From: Falsirhodobacter sp051195255
GTDB lineage: Bacteria > Pseudomonadota > Alphaproteobacteria > Rhodobacterales > Rhodobacteraceae
NCBI RefSeq assembly: GCF_051195255.1
Contig: NZ_JBNJLK010000007.1
Span: 1-64,000, forward strand
Reading direction: 5' to 3'
DNA length: 64,000 nt
Numbering within the stretch: position 1 is the stretch's first letter; each line of letters starts with the position of its first letter. This document shows positions 52,146-60,766 of this stretch, piece after piece. Made by a program: the position numbers and the translations under genes. A model generated the notes under the pieces. The model saw nothing but the letters and a program-made list of their open reading frames with translations, did no database searches and was not told where the DNA came from.

Positions 52146-52900
52146 CGGCCCACTACCCCGATCTTGCCGGGCGCGTGGCGCTGATCACCGGCGGCGCGAC
52201 CGGCATCGGCGCCGCCATGGTGGAGGCGTTCGCCCGGCAGGACGCCATCGCCTGCTTTGTCGACATCGCCGAAACGGAGGGGCGGGCCCTGTCCGCCCGG
52301 TTGGCGAGGGAAGGGTATCAGGCGCCCTTCGTGCGCTGCGACCTGACGCGGACGCGGGATCTGCAATCGGCGATCCTGTCGCTGGCGCAGGATCACGGGT
52401 CGATCGCGATCCTGATCAACAACGCCGGCAACGACCGTCGCCACACGCTGACCGACCTGACGCCCGAAGGCTTCGACGCGCTGATGGCCGTCAACCTGCG
52501 GCACCAGATCTTCGCGGCGCAAAGCGTGGCCCCGATGATGCGGGAAGCGGGGGGCGGGTCGATCGTAAACTTCGCCTCCATTTCGTGGATGATTGGCGGC
52601 GCTGAATATCCGGTCTATGCCGCAGCCAAGGCCGGGGTGCACGGGCTGACCCGGGCACTGGCCCGCGAGCTGGGCCGGGACCGCATCCGGGTCAACACAA
52701 TCAGCCCCGGCTGGGTGATGACCGATCGCCAGCGCCGGTTGTGGGTGGACGATGCCGGGCGCGCCCGCATTGCCCGCAGCCAGGCGCTTCCCGATGAACT
52801 TCTTCCCGAGGACATCGCCCAGATGGCGCTGTTCCTCGGTTCCGACGCGTCGCGCATGTGCTCGGCGCAGAATTACATAGTAGACGGAGGCTGGACATGA
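52142..52900 (+). CDS. SDR-family sugar dehydrogenase (probable aldose 1-dehydrogenase)
   Basis: The 252-residue classical short-chain dehydrogenase starts at GTG 52142, overlapping the gguC stop. It has the cofactor motif TGGATGIG (residues about 17-24), the NNAG motif and the active site YAAAK after FASISWMIGG. In the operon context (sugar importer, pentonate dehydratase, lactonase) it most likely oxidises L-arabinose, D-galactose or D-xylose to the lactone. The family alone does not fix the substrate. Confidence 0.85.
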   Translation: MTAHYPDLAGRVALITGGATGIGAAMVEAFARQDAIACFVDIAETEGRALSARLAREGYQAPFVRCDLTRTRDLQSAILSLAQDHGSIAILINNAGNDRRHTLTDLTPEGFDALMAVNLRHQIFAAQSVAPMMREAGGGSIVNFASISWMIGGAEYPVYAAAKAGVHGLTRALARELGRDRIRVNTISPGWVMTDRQRRLWVDDAGRARIARSQALPDELLPEDIAQMALFLGSDASRMCSAQNYIVDGGWT

Positions 52901-54642
52901 CCGGCTTTACACCCAAACCCTGGCCCCGGCAGCTGCGTTCGCAGCATTGGTACGGCGGCACCTCGCGCGATACGATCTATCACCGGGGCTGGATGAAGAA
53001 CCAGGGCTACCCGCACGACCTGTTCGACGGGCGCCCCGTAATCGGCGTCCTGAACACCTGGTCGGACCTGACGCCGTGCAACGGCCACCTTCGGGAACTG
53101 TCCGAAAAGGTGAAGGCCGGCATCTGGGAGGCCGGCGGCTTCCCGGTGGAGGTTCCGGTCTTTTCCGCGTCGGAAAACACCTATCGCCCGACGGCGATGA
53201 TGTATCGCAACCTGGCCGCCATGGCGGTGGAGGAGGCGATCCGCGGCCAGCCGATGGACGGCTGCGTGCTGCTGGTCGGCTGTGACAAGACCACGCCCAG
53301 CCTGATCATGGGCGCGGCCTCGGTCGATCTGCCGTCCATCGTGGTGACGGGCGGGCCGATGCTGAACGGCTATTTCCGCGGCGAACGCGTCGGCTCCGGC
53401 ACCCACCTGTGGAAGTTCTCCGAAATGGTGAAGGCCGGAGAGATGACGCAGGCCGAGTTCCTGGAAGCCGAGGCGTCCATGTCCCGGTCCTCGGGGACGT
53501 GCAACACGATGGGCACCGCCAGCACGATGGCGTCGATGGCCGAAGCGTTGGGTATGGCCCTGTCGGGCAACGCCGCGATCCCCGCCGTGGACAGCCGCCG
53601 CCGCGTGATGGCGCAGATGTCCGGCCGCCGCATCGTGCAGATGGTGAAGGACGACCTGAAGCCGTCCGACATCATGACGCGTCAGGCGTTCGAGAACGCG
53701 ATCCGCACCAACGGCGCCATCGGCGGATCGACCAATGCGGTCATCCACCTTCTGGCCATGGCCGGCCGCGTGGGCATCGACATCAGCCTGGACGACTGGG
53801 ACCGGCTGGGCCGCGACGTGCCGACCATCGTGAACCTCATGCCCTCGGGGAAATACCTGATGGAGGAGTTCTTCTATGCCGGCGGTCTGCCGGTCGTCAT
53901 CAAGCGGCTGGGTGAGGCGGAGTTGCTGCACAAGGACGCGCTGACCGTGTCCGGCCAGTCCATCTGGGACGAGGTGCAGCACGTGATCGGCTATGACGGC
54001 GACGTTATCCTGCCGGTGACCCAGCCTTTGGCTCCGCATGGCGGCATCGCGGTGCTGAAGGGCAACCTCGCGCCAAAGGGTGCGGTCCTGAAGCCGTCCG
54101 CCGCCAGCGCGCACCTGATGAAACATCGCGGCCGCGCCGTCGTGTTCGAGGACATCGACGACTACAAGGCCAAGATCAACGACGAGGCGCTGGACATTGA
54201 CGAAACCTGCGTGATGGTCCTGAAGAACTGCGGTCCCAAGGGCTATCCCGGCATGGCCGAGGTGGGCAACATGGGCCTTCCGCCCAAGGTGCTGCGCAAG
54301 GGCATCACGGACATGGTGCGGATTTCGGACGCGCGGATGTCGGGCACGGCCTACGGCACCGTGGTCCTCCACACCTCGCCCGAGGCGGCGGTGGGTGGCC
54401 CGCTGGCCGTGGTTCGCAACGGCGACATGATCGAGCTGGACGTGGAGGCGCGCCGTCTGCACCTGGACATTTCCGACGAGGAACTGGCCGCGCGTCTGGC
54501 CGCATGGCAGCCGGTGGTGGAGCCGCCGACCGGAGGATATGCCCATATTTTCCACGCCCACGTGCAGGGCGCCGACACGGGGGCCGACTTTGACTTCCTG
54601 CGCGGATGCCGCGGGTCGGCGGTCGGCAAGGACAGCCACTGA
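52897..54642 (+). CDS. araC: L-arabonate dehydratase (IlvD/Edd family)
   Basis: The 581-residue enzyme dehydrates L-arabonate (and often D-galactonate or D-fuconate) to the 2-keto-3-deoxy acid. The three [2Fe-2S] cysteines are Cys61 (LTPCNGH), Cys129 (VGCDKTTPS) and Cys202 (SSGTCNTMG), each two residues later than in the Rhizobium L-arabinonate dehydratase. The catalytic Ser lies in RISDARMSGTAYG. The N-terminus LRSQHWYGGTSRDTIYHRG (in parts) is typical of sugar-acid dehydratases and not of IlvD. ATG 52897 overlaps the dehydrogenase stop. The symbol follows the pentonate pathway and is not the AraC regulator. Confidence 0.88.
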   Translation: MTGFTPKPWPRQLRSQHWYGGTSRDTIYHRGWMKNQGYPHDLFDGRPVIGVLNTWSDLTPCNGHLRELSEKVKAGIWEAGGFPVEVPVFSASENTYRPTAMMYRNLAAMAVEEAIRGQPMDGCVLLVGCDKTTPSLIMGAASVDLPSIVVTGGPMLNGYFRGERVGSGTHLWKFSEMVKAGEMTQAEFLEAEASMSRSSGTCNTMGTASTMASMAEALGMALSGNAAIPAVDSRRRVMAQMSGRRIVQMVKDDLKPSDIMTRQAFENAIRTNGAIGGSTNAVIHLLAMAGRVGIDISLDDWDRLGRDVPTIVNLMPSGKYLMEEFFYAGGLPVVIKRLGEAELLHKDALTVSGQSIWDEVQHVIGYDGDVILPVTQPLAPHGGIAVLKGNLAPKGAVLKPSAASAHLMKHRGRAVVFEDIDDYKAKINDEALDIDETCVMVLKNCGPKGYPGMAEVGNMGLPPKVLRKGITDMVRISDARMSGTAYGTVVLHTSPEAAVGGPLAVVRNGDMIELDVEARRLHLDISDEELAARLAAWQPVVEPPTGGYAHIFHAHVQGADTGADFDFLRGCRGSAVGKDSH

Positions 54643-54660
54643 ACAAAAAGGAGGATGTCG

Positions 54661-55524
54661 ATGATCCACAACCACACACGTTGCGAACTGGGGGAGGGAG
54701 CCTTCTGGCACCCCAAGCGCGCCGAGTTCTTCTGGTTCGACATCCTCTCGCACCGGCTCTATGGCGAGGGGCGGCACTGGGACTGGGACGAGCCGGTCTC
54801 GGCCGCGGGCTGGATCGATGTGGACCGTCTTCTGGTTGCGTCGGCCAGCGCCCTTTGGGTGTTGCACCTGACCACGGGGCACCGGCACCGGGTGCAGGAT
54901 CTGGAAGCGGACCGGCCGGACACCCGCAGCAATGACGGCAAGGCCGACCCCTGGGGCGGCTTCTGGATCGGCACCATGGGCCGCAAGGCCGAAGAGGGGC
55001 AGGGCGCCATCTATCGCTGGCACGGGGGCGAGCTGCGCAAGCTGCACCCCGACATCACGATCCCCAACGCGATCTGCTTCAACGCCGGCGCGCATCTGGC
55101 CTATTTCGCGGACACAAAGGCGCAAACGGTGTTCCGCCAGCCGCTGGATCCCGCGACCGGCTGGCCCTTGGCCCCGGCCGAGGTGTTTCTGGACCTGACG
55201 GATCAGGGCCTTTTCCCCGATGGCGCGACCTTGGACGCTGAAGGCCGGCTGTGGCTGGCCCAGTGGGGTGCGGGCCGCGTGGCCTGCTATGGTCCGGATG
55301 CCGGATACCTGGGCGAGGAACGCTTCCCTGCCACCCAGATTTCCTGTCCAGCCTTTGGAGGTGTGGACATGACGGAGCTTTTCGCAACCTCTGCCCTTGA
55401 AGGAATGGACGACGAAATGCGGGCCAACGAACCGCATGGCGGCAAGACCTTCCGCCGCGCTGCCCGCCTGAACGATCAGCCCGTGCGGGGCGTGCCCGAA
55501 CCGTCGGTCATCCTGCCCCGTTGA
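54661..55524 (+). CDS. SMP-30/gluconolactonase family sugar lactonase
   Basis: The 287-residue beta-propeller lactonase opens the lactone formed by the sugar dehydrogenase. Metal ligands are in GEGAFWHP, TRSNDGKADPWGGFWIGTM (in parts) and FPDGATLDAEGRLWLAQWG (in parts). AAGGAGG at 54648-54654 favours ATG 54661 over the ATG at 54655 that it touches. It completes the dehydrogenase-lactonase-dehydratase set of the operon that began with chvE. Confidence 0.88.
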   Translation: MIHNHTRCELGEGAFWHPKRAEFFWFDILSHRLYGEGRHWDWDEPVSAAGWIDVDRLLVASASALWVLHLTTGHRHRVQDLEADRPDTRSNDGKADPWGGFWIGTMGRKAEEGQGAIYRWHGGELRKLHPDITIPNAICFNAGAHLAYFADTKAQTVFRQPLDPATGWPLAPAEVFLDLTDQGLFPDGATLDAEGRLWLAQWGAGRVACYGPDAGYLGEERFPATQISCPAFGGVDMTELFATSALEGMDDEMRANEPHGGKTFRRAARLNDQPVRGVPEPSVILPR

Positions 55525-55528
55525 ACGG

Positions 55529-56188
55529 TCATTCCCCTGTCAGGCGCGCAAAGGCCGCCATCAGGTTGCGTTCCGACACTCCCAGATAACGTTCCAGTTC
55601 GCCGGCGGCGGCGGGGCCGTCCCCTGCCTCCAGCCGCTGCAGGATGTCGCGATTGCGCTGGATGTAGGGGGCGTGCAACTCCTCGGGGCTGCCAAGAAGG
55701 CCAAAGGCCAGCCGCATCTCCGCCACCACCTGCGCGAAGAAACGGTCCAGCCGCGGGCTGTCGGCCAGTGCCACGATCGCCGTGTGGAACTCCATGTTGG
55801 CGCTGCCCACGCCACGCCAGTCGCCCTGCGCCTTCAGTCCTTCCGCCTTGTCCACGGCCGCGTGCATCTTCACCACGGCGGCGTGGCGCGGCCAACCTTG
55901 GGCCAGCGCCGGAATCTCGATCAATCGGCGCACGCGATAGATGTCGAGGATGGCGGCCATGGACGGCGTGGCCACGAACACCCCGCGGTTGGGTTCATGC
56001 CGCAGCAATCCGTCGCGCGTCAGAAGGCGGAACACCTCGCGCAGCGTGTTGCGCGAAATCCCAAGCTCCGCCGCCAGCCGCGTTTCGGACAGGCGCAGGC
56101 CGGGCGTCAACTCCCCCCCGATGATGCGGTCGCGCAGGGAAAGGGCCACCTGTTCGGCAAGGCCGGAAATGAGGTCGTGCGCGGTCAT
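55529..56188 (-). CDS. GntR-family regulator (FadR/FCD type), divergent from the 5-oxoproline operon
   Basis: The 219-residue protein has the GntR winged helix (ALSLRDRIIGGELTPGLRLS, AAELGISRNTLREVFRLL) and an FCD effector domain (ANMEFHTAIV). ATG 56188 has GAAGG 6 bases upstream; the ATG at 56194 directly touches it. It is convergent with the lactonase and divergent from the NRAMP/pxp operon, so the latter is the likely target. In the 228-base gap, AACAATGTT at 56321-56329 is a weak candidate for its operator. Confidence 0.85.
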   Translation of the reverse strand: MTAHDLISGLAEQVALSLRDRIIGGELTPGLRLSETRLAAELGISRNTLREVFRLLTRDGLLRHEPNRGVFVATPSMAAILDIYRVRRLIEIPALAQGWPRHAAVVKMHAAVDKAEGLKAQGDWRGVGSANMEFHTAIVALADSPRLDRFFAQVVAEMRLAFGLLGSPEELHAPYIQRNRDILQRLEAGDGPAAAGELERYLGVSERNLMAAFARLTGE

Positions 56189-56416
56189 GGTCATCCTTCG
56201 GGTGCAACGTTCTGGCAGATAGCGCGGATCGACAACAGGAACCAAGAGGCGAGTTATTTTCCTTTGCCCGCTTTTTCATCGCTTCGGCACGGTTTCGGTC
56301 AATAGCTGCAAAAATCGTTGAACAATGTTGTCCCGCGTGTAGTGTCAGGTTGCGGTTCCACGGGAGGGGGATCTTTGTGGTCCGCATTGCGTGTCTTCAA
56401 ACAGGGAGAGATTTCG

Positions 56417-57652
56417 ATGAGCGGCGACGCGACCACACCTTCCGCCAGCACCGCGACGCTTCGCGGCTCGTTCATGGCGGCCATTTTCCTCATGGCGACC
56501 TCGGCGATCGGGCCGGGCTTCATCACCCAGACGGCCACGTTCACGGCCAAGCTGGGTGCGGCCTTCGCCTTCGCGATCCTCGCCTCCATCGTGATCGACT
56601 TTGTGGTGCAGCTGAACATCTGGCGCATCACAGCCCTGACACGTCGCCGCGCGGCCGAAACGGCCAACATCGCCCTGCCGGGGGCGGGATATCTTCTGGC
56701 GATCCTGGTCATCATTGGCGGGCTGGCCTTCAACGTCGGCAACATCGCGGGGGCGGGTCTTGGCCTGAACGCGCTGCTGGGCTTGCCGCCAAAGATCGGC
56801 GGCGCGCTGTCGGCGCTGCTGGCCATCGGGATATTCCTGTCGGCCCGCGCGGGCGTGCTGCTGGATCGCATCATCATCGTCCTCGGCATCGTAATGATCG
56901 CGCTGACCGTGTTCGTCGCCTTCGTGTCAGGCCCCCCGGTGGGTGAGGCGCTGCGCCAGACGATCCTGCCCGACACCATCGACTTCGCGACGATCACCAC
57001 CATCGTGGGCGGCACGGTGGGCGGCTACATCACCTATTCCGGCGCGCATCGCTTGATCGACAAGGGCCTGACGGGCCCGGAGCATCTGCCCGCCGTCACC
57101 CGGGCCGCCCTGACCGGCATCGCCGTGACCGGCGTGATGCGCTTCGTGCTGTTCCTCGCGATCCTCGGCGTCGTCGCCAGCGGCGTGACGCTGGACCTGT
57201 CCAGCCAGACCGCCAACCCTGCCGCCCAGGCCTTCAGCCACGCGGCCGGAGAGGTCGGGCTTCGCATCTTCGGCCTCGTGTTCTGGGCGGCGGCCATCAC
57301 CTCGGTGATCGGGGCGGCCTACACCTCGGTCAGCTTCCTGCCGGTGTTCACGCCGATGACCGACCGCGCGCGCAACATCGCGACCGTCATCTTCATCGCC
57401 GTGTCGCTGGCCGTGTATCTGGTCATGACAACGCCCCCGGCCGCGATCCTCGTCTTCGTCGGCGGCTTCAACGGGTTGATCCTGCCCATCGGCCTGACGA
57501 TCTTCACCTGGATCGGCTTTGCCCGGTCGGACCTGATGGGCGGACACCGGTACAACCGTCCGCTGTTGGTCGCCAGCGCGCTGGTTTGTGCCCTGACCTG
57601 GTACATGGGCTACAAATCCGTCGGCAACATCTTCGCCTTCATCGGCCTGTAA
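56417..57652 (+). CDS. NRAMP-fold transporter without the metal-site motifs (putative 5-oxoproline or organic substrate permease)
   Basis: The 411-residue inner-membrane protein has about 11 hydrophobic segments of the NRAMP/LeuT fold. The first helix reads GPGFITQTATFTAKLG where metal transporters have GPGF...DPGN, and helix 6 (GGYITYSGAHRLID) lacks the MPH motif, so the Asp, Asn and Met metal ligands are gone. Bacillus YcsG, an NRAMP-family member beside ycsF-ycsI-kipIA, has the same gene context. It probably imports an organic substrate of the pxp enzymes (inference). AAGGAGG at its 3' end drives pxpA. Confidence 0.8.
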   Translation: MSGDATTPSASTATLRGSFMAAIFLMATSAIGPGFITQTATFTAKLGAAFAFAILASIVIDFVVQLNIWRITALTRRRAAETANIALPGAGYLLAILVIIGGLAFNVGNIAGAGLGLNALLGLPPKIGGALSALLAIGIFLSARAGVLLDRIIIVLGIVMIALTVFVAFVSGPPVGEALRQTILPDTIDFATITTIVGGTVGGYITYSGAHRLIDKGLTGPEHLPAVTRAALTGIAVTGVMRFVLFLAILGVVASGVTLDLSSQTANPAAQAFSHAAGEVGLRIFGLVFWAAAITSVIGAAYTSVSFLPVFTPMTDRARNIATVIFIAVSLAVYLVMTTPPAAILVFVGGFNGLILPIGLTIFTWIGFARSDLMGGHRYNRPLLVASALVCALTWYMGYKSVGNIFAFIGL

Positions 57653-57663
57653 GGAGGACCTTC

Positions 57664-58428
57664 ATGGCACCGCATATCGACCTGAACAGCGATCTGGGCG
57701 AAGGCTACGGCGCCTGGACCATGGGCGACGACGCCACGATGCTGGGCGTCGTCAGTTCGGCCAACGTGGCCTGCGGTTTTCACGCCGGCGATCCGTCCGG
57801 GATCCTGCAGACGCTGAAACAGGCGGTGGAACGCGGTGTCGTGGTGGGGGCACACGTCTCCTATCCCGACCGGGTGGGCTTCGGGCGCCGCAACATGGAC
57901 GTGACGTCGGCGGAGCTGAGCGCCGACGTGATCTACCAGATCGGTGCGCTTCAGGGGCTGGCGCAGGCGGCGGGCACGCGCGTCCGCTACGTCAAGCCGC
58001 ACGGCGCCCTTTACAACACCATCGCGGGCGACGCGCGGCAGGCGGATGCGGTGATCGCGGGGATGCTGGCGGTCGATCCGTCGCTGGTGATGATGGGATT
58101 GGCCGGTGCGCCGATCCTGGACCGCGCCCGCGCCGCCGGTCTGCCGGTGGTGGCAGAGGCGTTCGCCGACCGCGCCTACACGCCGGAAGGCACGCTTGTC
58201 TCGCGGCGCGAGGCGGGGGCCGTCCTGCACGATCCGGACACCGTCGCCGCCCGCATGCTGCGCCTTGCGACCGAGGGCGTGATCGAGGCGATCGACGGCT
58301 CCACCCTTGAACTTCAGGCCGACAGCATCTGCATCCATGGCGACAGCCCCGGGGCGGTGGCCATGGCGCAACGCGTGCGCGACGTGCTGGTGCAGGGCGG
58401 GGTAGAGATCCGGAGCTTCGCAGTATGA
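57664..58428 (+). CDS. pxpA: 5-oxoprolinase subunit A (LamB/YcsF family)
   Basis: The 254-residue protein has the LamB/YcsF signatures HIDLNSDLGEGYG, ANVACGFHAGDP, GAHVSYPDRVGFGRR and RYVKPHGALYN. With PxpB and PxpC it forms the prokaryotic ATP-dependent 5-oxoprolinase that reopens pyroglutamate to glutamate. ATG 57664 has AAGGAGG 5 bases before it. Its stop overlaps the DUF1445 start. Confidence 0.91.
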   Translation: MAPHIDLNSDLGEGYGAWTMGDDATMLGVVSSANVACGFHAGDPSGILQTLKQAVERGVVVGAHVSYPDRVGFGRRNMDVTSAELSADVIYQIGALQGLAQAAGTRVRYVKPHGALYNTIAGDARQADAVIAGMLAVDPSLVMMGLAGAPILDRARAAGLPVVAEAFADRAYTPEGTLVSRREAGAVLHDPDTVAARMLRLATEGVIEAIDGSTLELQADSICIHGDSPGAVAMAQRVRDVLVQGGVEIRSFAV

Positions 58429-59195
58429 CCCCTCTTGATGCCCGCCTTGCCTGCCGTGAGGGGCTGGTGGCCCCGACCGCCGGAATGGCCCCCGGTTTCA
58501 CGCAGTGCAACATGATCTCCCTCCCCAAGGATTGGGCATGGGACTTCCTGCTCTATGCGCAACGCAACCCGAAGCCGTGCCCTGTGCTGGACGTGACCGA
58601 AGCCGGCCGTTTCGACACGGTTCTGGCCGAAGGCGCCGACCTGCGCCGCGACCTTCCCTTGTACCGCATCTGGCGAGACGGGCGGCTGGCCGAGGAGGTG
58701 GCGGACGCGACGGCGGCCTGGGCCGAGCATCCGGACCTCGTGACCTTCCTGATCGGCTGTTCCTTCACGTTCGAAACCCCGCTGCAACAGGCGGGTATCG
58801 AGGTGCGGCACATCGCCCAAGGCTGCAACGTGCCGATGTATTCCACCAATCGCGCCTGCCGCTCCGCAGGCCGGATGCAGGGCCCGATGGTCGTGTCGAT
58901 GCGCCCCATCCCGGCGGATCGCGTGGCGGACGCGGTGACCATCACGGCCCGCACCCCCGCCGTGCATGGCGCGCCGGTGCACATCGGCGATCCGGCGGCG
59001 CTTGGCATCGCGGACCTGTTCCATCCTGATTTCGGCGACGCGGTGGAGGTGCGGGAAGGCGAGATCCCGGTCTTCTGGGCCTGTGGCGTGACACCGCAGG
59101 CGGCGGTCATGGCCTCGGGCGTGCCCTTTGCCATCACGCACGCGCCCGGCCACATGTTCGTCACCGACATCCCCGACACGCGGTGGCATGTATGA
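58425..59195 (+). CDS. DUF1445 putative hydro-lyase (D-glutamate cyclase-like, YcsI family)
   Basis: The 256-residue protein shows the family motifs MAPGFTQCNMISLPKDWAWD in parts, FLIGCSFTFETPL, MYSTNRACRSAG and THAPGHMFVTD. The mammalian homologue DGLUCY has D-glutamate cyclase activity, converting D-glutamate to 5-oxo-D-proline. Between pxpA and pxpBC such a cyclase would feed D-glutamate into the 5-oxoprolinase. Overlaps of 4 bases on both sides show tight coupling. The activity of the bacterial protein is inferred. Confidence 0.85.
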   Translation: MTPLDARLACREGLVAPTAGMAPGFTQCNMISLPKDWAWDFLLYAQRNPKPCPVLDVTEAGRFDTVLAEGADLRRDLPLYRIWRDGRLAEEVADATAAWAEHPDLVTFLIGCSFTFETPLQQAGIEVRHIAQGCNVPMYSTNRACRSAGRMQGPMVVSMRPIPADRVADAVTITARTPAVHGAPVHIGDPAALGIADLFHPDFGDAVEVREGEIPVFWACGVTPQAAVMASGVPFAITHAPGHMFVTDIPDTRWHV

Positions 59196-60766
59196 GCGTG
59201 ACCTTCCTGCCCGTCGGCCCCGGCACGCTACTGGTCGAGCTTGCCGATCTGGACGAAACGCTGGTTCTGTTCGACGCTCTGAACGCCAACCCGGTGGAGG
59301 GCGTGGCCGAGATCGTGCCCGCCGCCTGCACGCTGATGGTGCGCACGAAGGTCGGCTACGCCGCGGACGGCGCGCTGGCCGCGGCCATCCTGTCCCGCCG
59401 CCCGCCGCCCGGAACCGCGCCGCCCGAAAACACCGCACCCGTGATCGAACTGCCCGTCACCTATGATGGCGAGGATCTGGCCGAAGTCTCCCGCCTGATG
59501 AACCTGCCGGTGGACGAGGTGATCGCCGCGCATCAGGCGCTGGTCTGGCAGGTGGCCTTCTGCGGCTTTGCGCCCGGTTTCGCCTACATGACCTGCGACG
59601 ATCCGCGCTTCGATGTGCCGCGCCGGTCCTCGCCGCGCACGAAGATCCCGCCGGGGTCGGTGGCGCTCGGGGGGCGCTTCTCGGGCATCTATCCGCTGGA
59701 AGCGCCGGGCGGCTGGCAGTTGATCGGACGCACCGACGTGCCGATGTTCGACTTGTCCCGCGATCCGCCGGCGCTGCTGGCCCCCGGCCAGCGGGTCCGC
59801 TTTGTGGAGCGGGCGGCGACGACCCGCGCGCCCGCACCGCAGCCTGCCGCCGTGACCGATGGTCTGCGCGTCACGGCCACCGCTTTCCCCATCACACTTC
59901 AGGACGAAGGGCGTCCGGGGCAGGGCGGTCAGGGGGTTTCGGCCTCCGGCGCTTTAGACGTGGGCAGCCTGCGCCGCGCCAACCGCCGCGTCGGCAACCC
60001 CTCGGGCGCGGCAGTGCTGGAGATCACGCTGGGCCCCGTCCGCCTGACCGTGGACGAGCCCGTGACGCTGGCGCTGGAAGGCGCCGCCGACCGGGCGGAG
60101 ATTGAGGCGGGTGACCTGCGCGTCCCCGTCGACCTGACGCGCCCCTTCGCGCTGGACGCGGGTGAGACGTTGGTTCTGCTCCCGCCCGCGCGCGGGATGC
60201 GCAGCTATCTGGCTGTGCGCGGCGGCTTCGGGGTGGCGGCGGTCATGGGCTCCGCCTCGCGCGATACGCTGGCCCATATCGGGCCGGAGCCGCTGGTGAC
60301 CGGCAGCGTGGTGCCTTTGGGCCACGCGTCGGCGGGCGCTGTCGATGCCGCGCCTTCCTCCCGCACAGCCCTTCCGGCAGCGGGGGAGGTGGTGGAGATC
60401 CCTGTGACCCTCGGCCCCCGCACCGACTGGTTCGACACGGATCAGGTGGAGCGGTTCCTGACGCAGGACTGGACCGTGTCCCCCCTGTCGTCCCGCGTCG
60501 GCATGCGACTGGAGGGGGCGGAGCCCCTGACGCGCGGTCCGCGCGAACTGCCTTCCGAAGGGACGGAAACGGGTGCGATCCAGATCCCGCATTCGGGCCA
60601 ACCCGTGTTCTTTCTGGCCGACCATCCCCTGACCGGCGGCTATCCGGTCATCGCGACGGTTCACCCGGACGCGCTGGACCTTGCCGCACAAATCCCGCCG
60701 GGGGCGCGCATCCGCTTTGTCGCACGCCACCCCTTCGCCCCCATCGAGCCTGAGGCCGCGCCATGA
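59192..60766 (+). CDS. pxpBC: Fused 5-oxoprolinase subunits B and C (KipI-KipA fusion)
   Basis: This 524-residue protein joins PxpB (about 1-215; VAFCGFAPGFAYM, GSVALGGRFSGIYPLEAPGG in parts) to PxpC (about 220-524; TLQDEGRPGQGG, YLAVRGGF, GTETGAIQIPHSGQPV in parts). The two halves are also homologous to the carboxyltransferase part of urea carboxylase (AHS1 and AHS2 domains). They are separate genes in E. coli and Bacillus. The start overlaps the DUF1445 stop and the stop overlaps the biotin carboxylase start. Confidence 0.9.
   Translation: MSVTFLPVGPGTLLVELADLDETLVLFDALNANPVEGVAEIVPAACTLMVRTKVGYAADGALAAAILSRRPPPGTAPPENTAPVIELPVTYDGEDLAEVSRLMNLPVDEVIAAHQALVWQVAFCGFAPGFAYMTCDDPRFDVPRRSSPRTKIPPGSVALGGRFSGIYPLEAPGGWQLIGRTDVPMFDLSRDPPALLAPGQRVRFVERAATTRAPAPQPAAVTDGLRVTATAFPITLQDEGRPGQGGQGVSASGALDVGSLRRANRRVGNPSGAAVLEITLGPVRLTVDEPVTLALEGAADRAEIEAGDLRVPVDLTRPFALDAGETLVLLPPARGMRSYLAVRGGFGVAAVMGSASRDTLAHIGPEPLVTGSVVPLGHASAGAVDAAPSSRTALPAAGEVVEIPVTLGPRTDWFDTDQVERFLTQDWTVSPLSSRVGMRLEGAEPLTRGPRELPSEGTETGAIQIPHSGQPVFFLADHPLTGGYPVIATVHPDALDLAAQIPPGARIRFVARHPFAPIEPEAAP

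Noticed and set aside
56417..57652. Annotation as an MntH manganese transporter
   Set aside because: The helix 1 DPGN and helix 6 MPH metal ligands are absent and the operon concerns 5-oxoproline.
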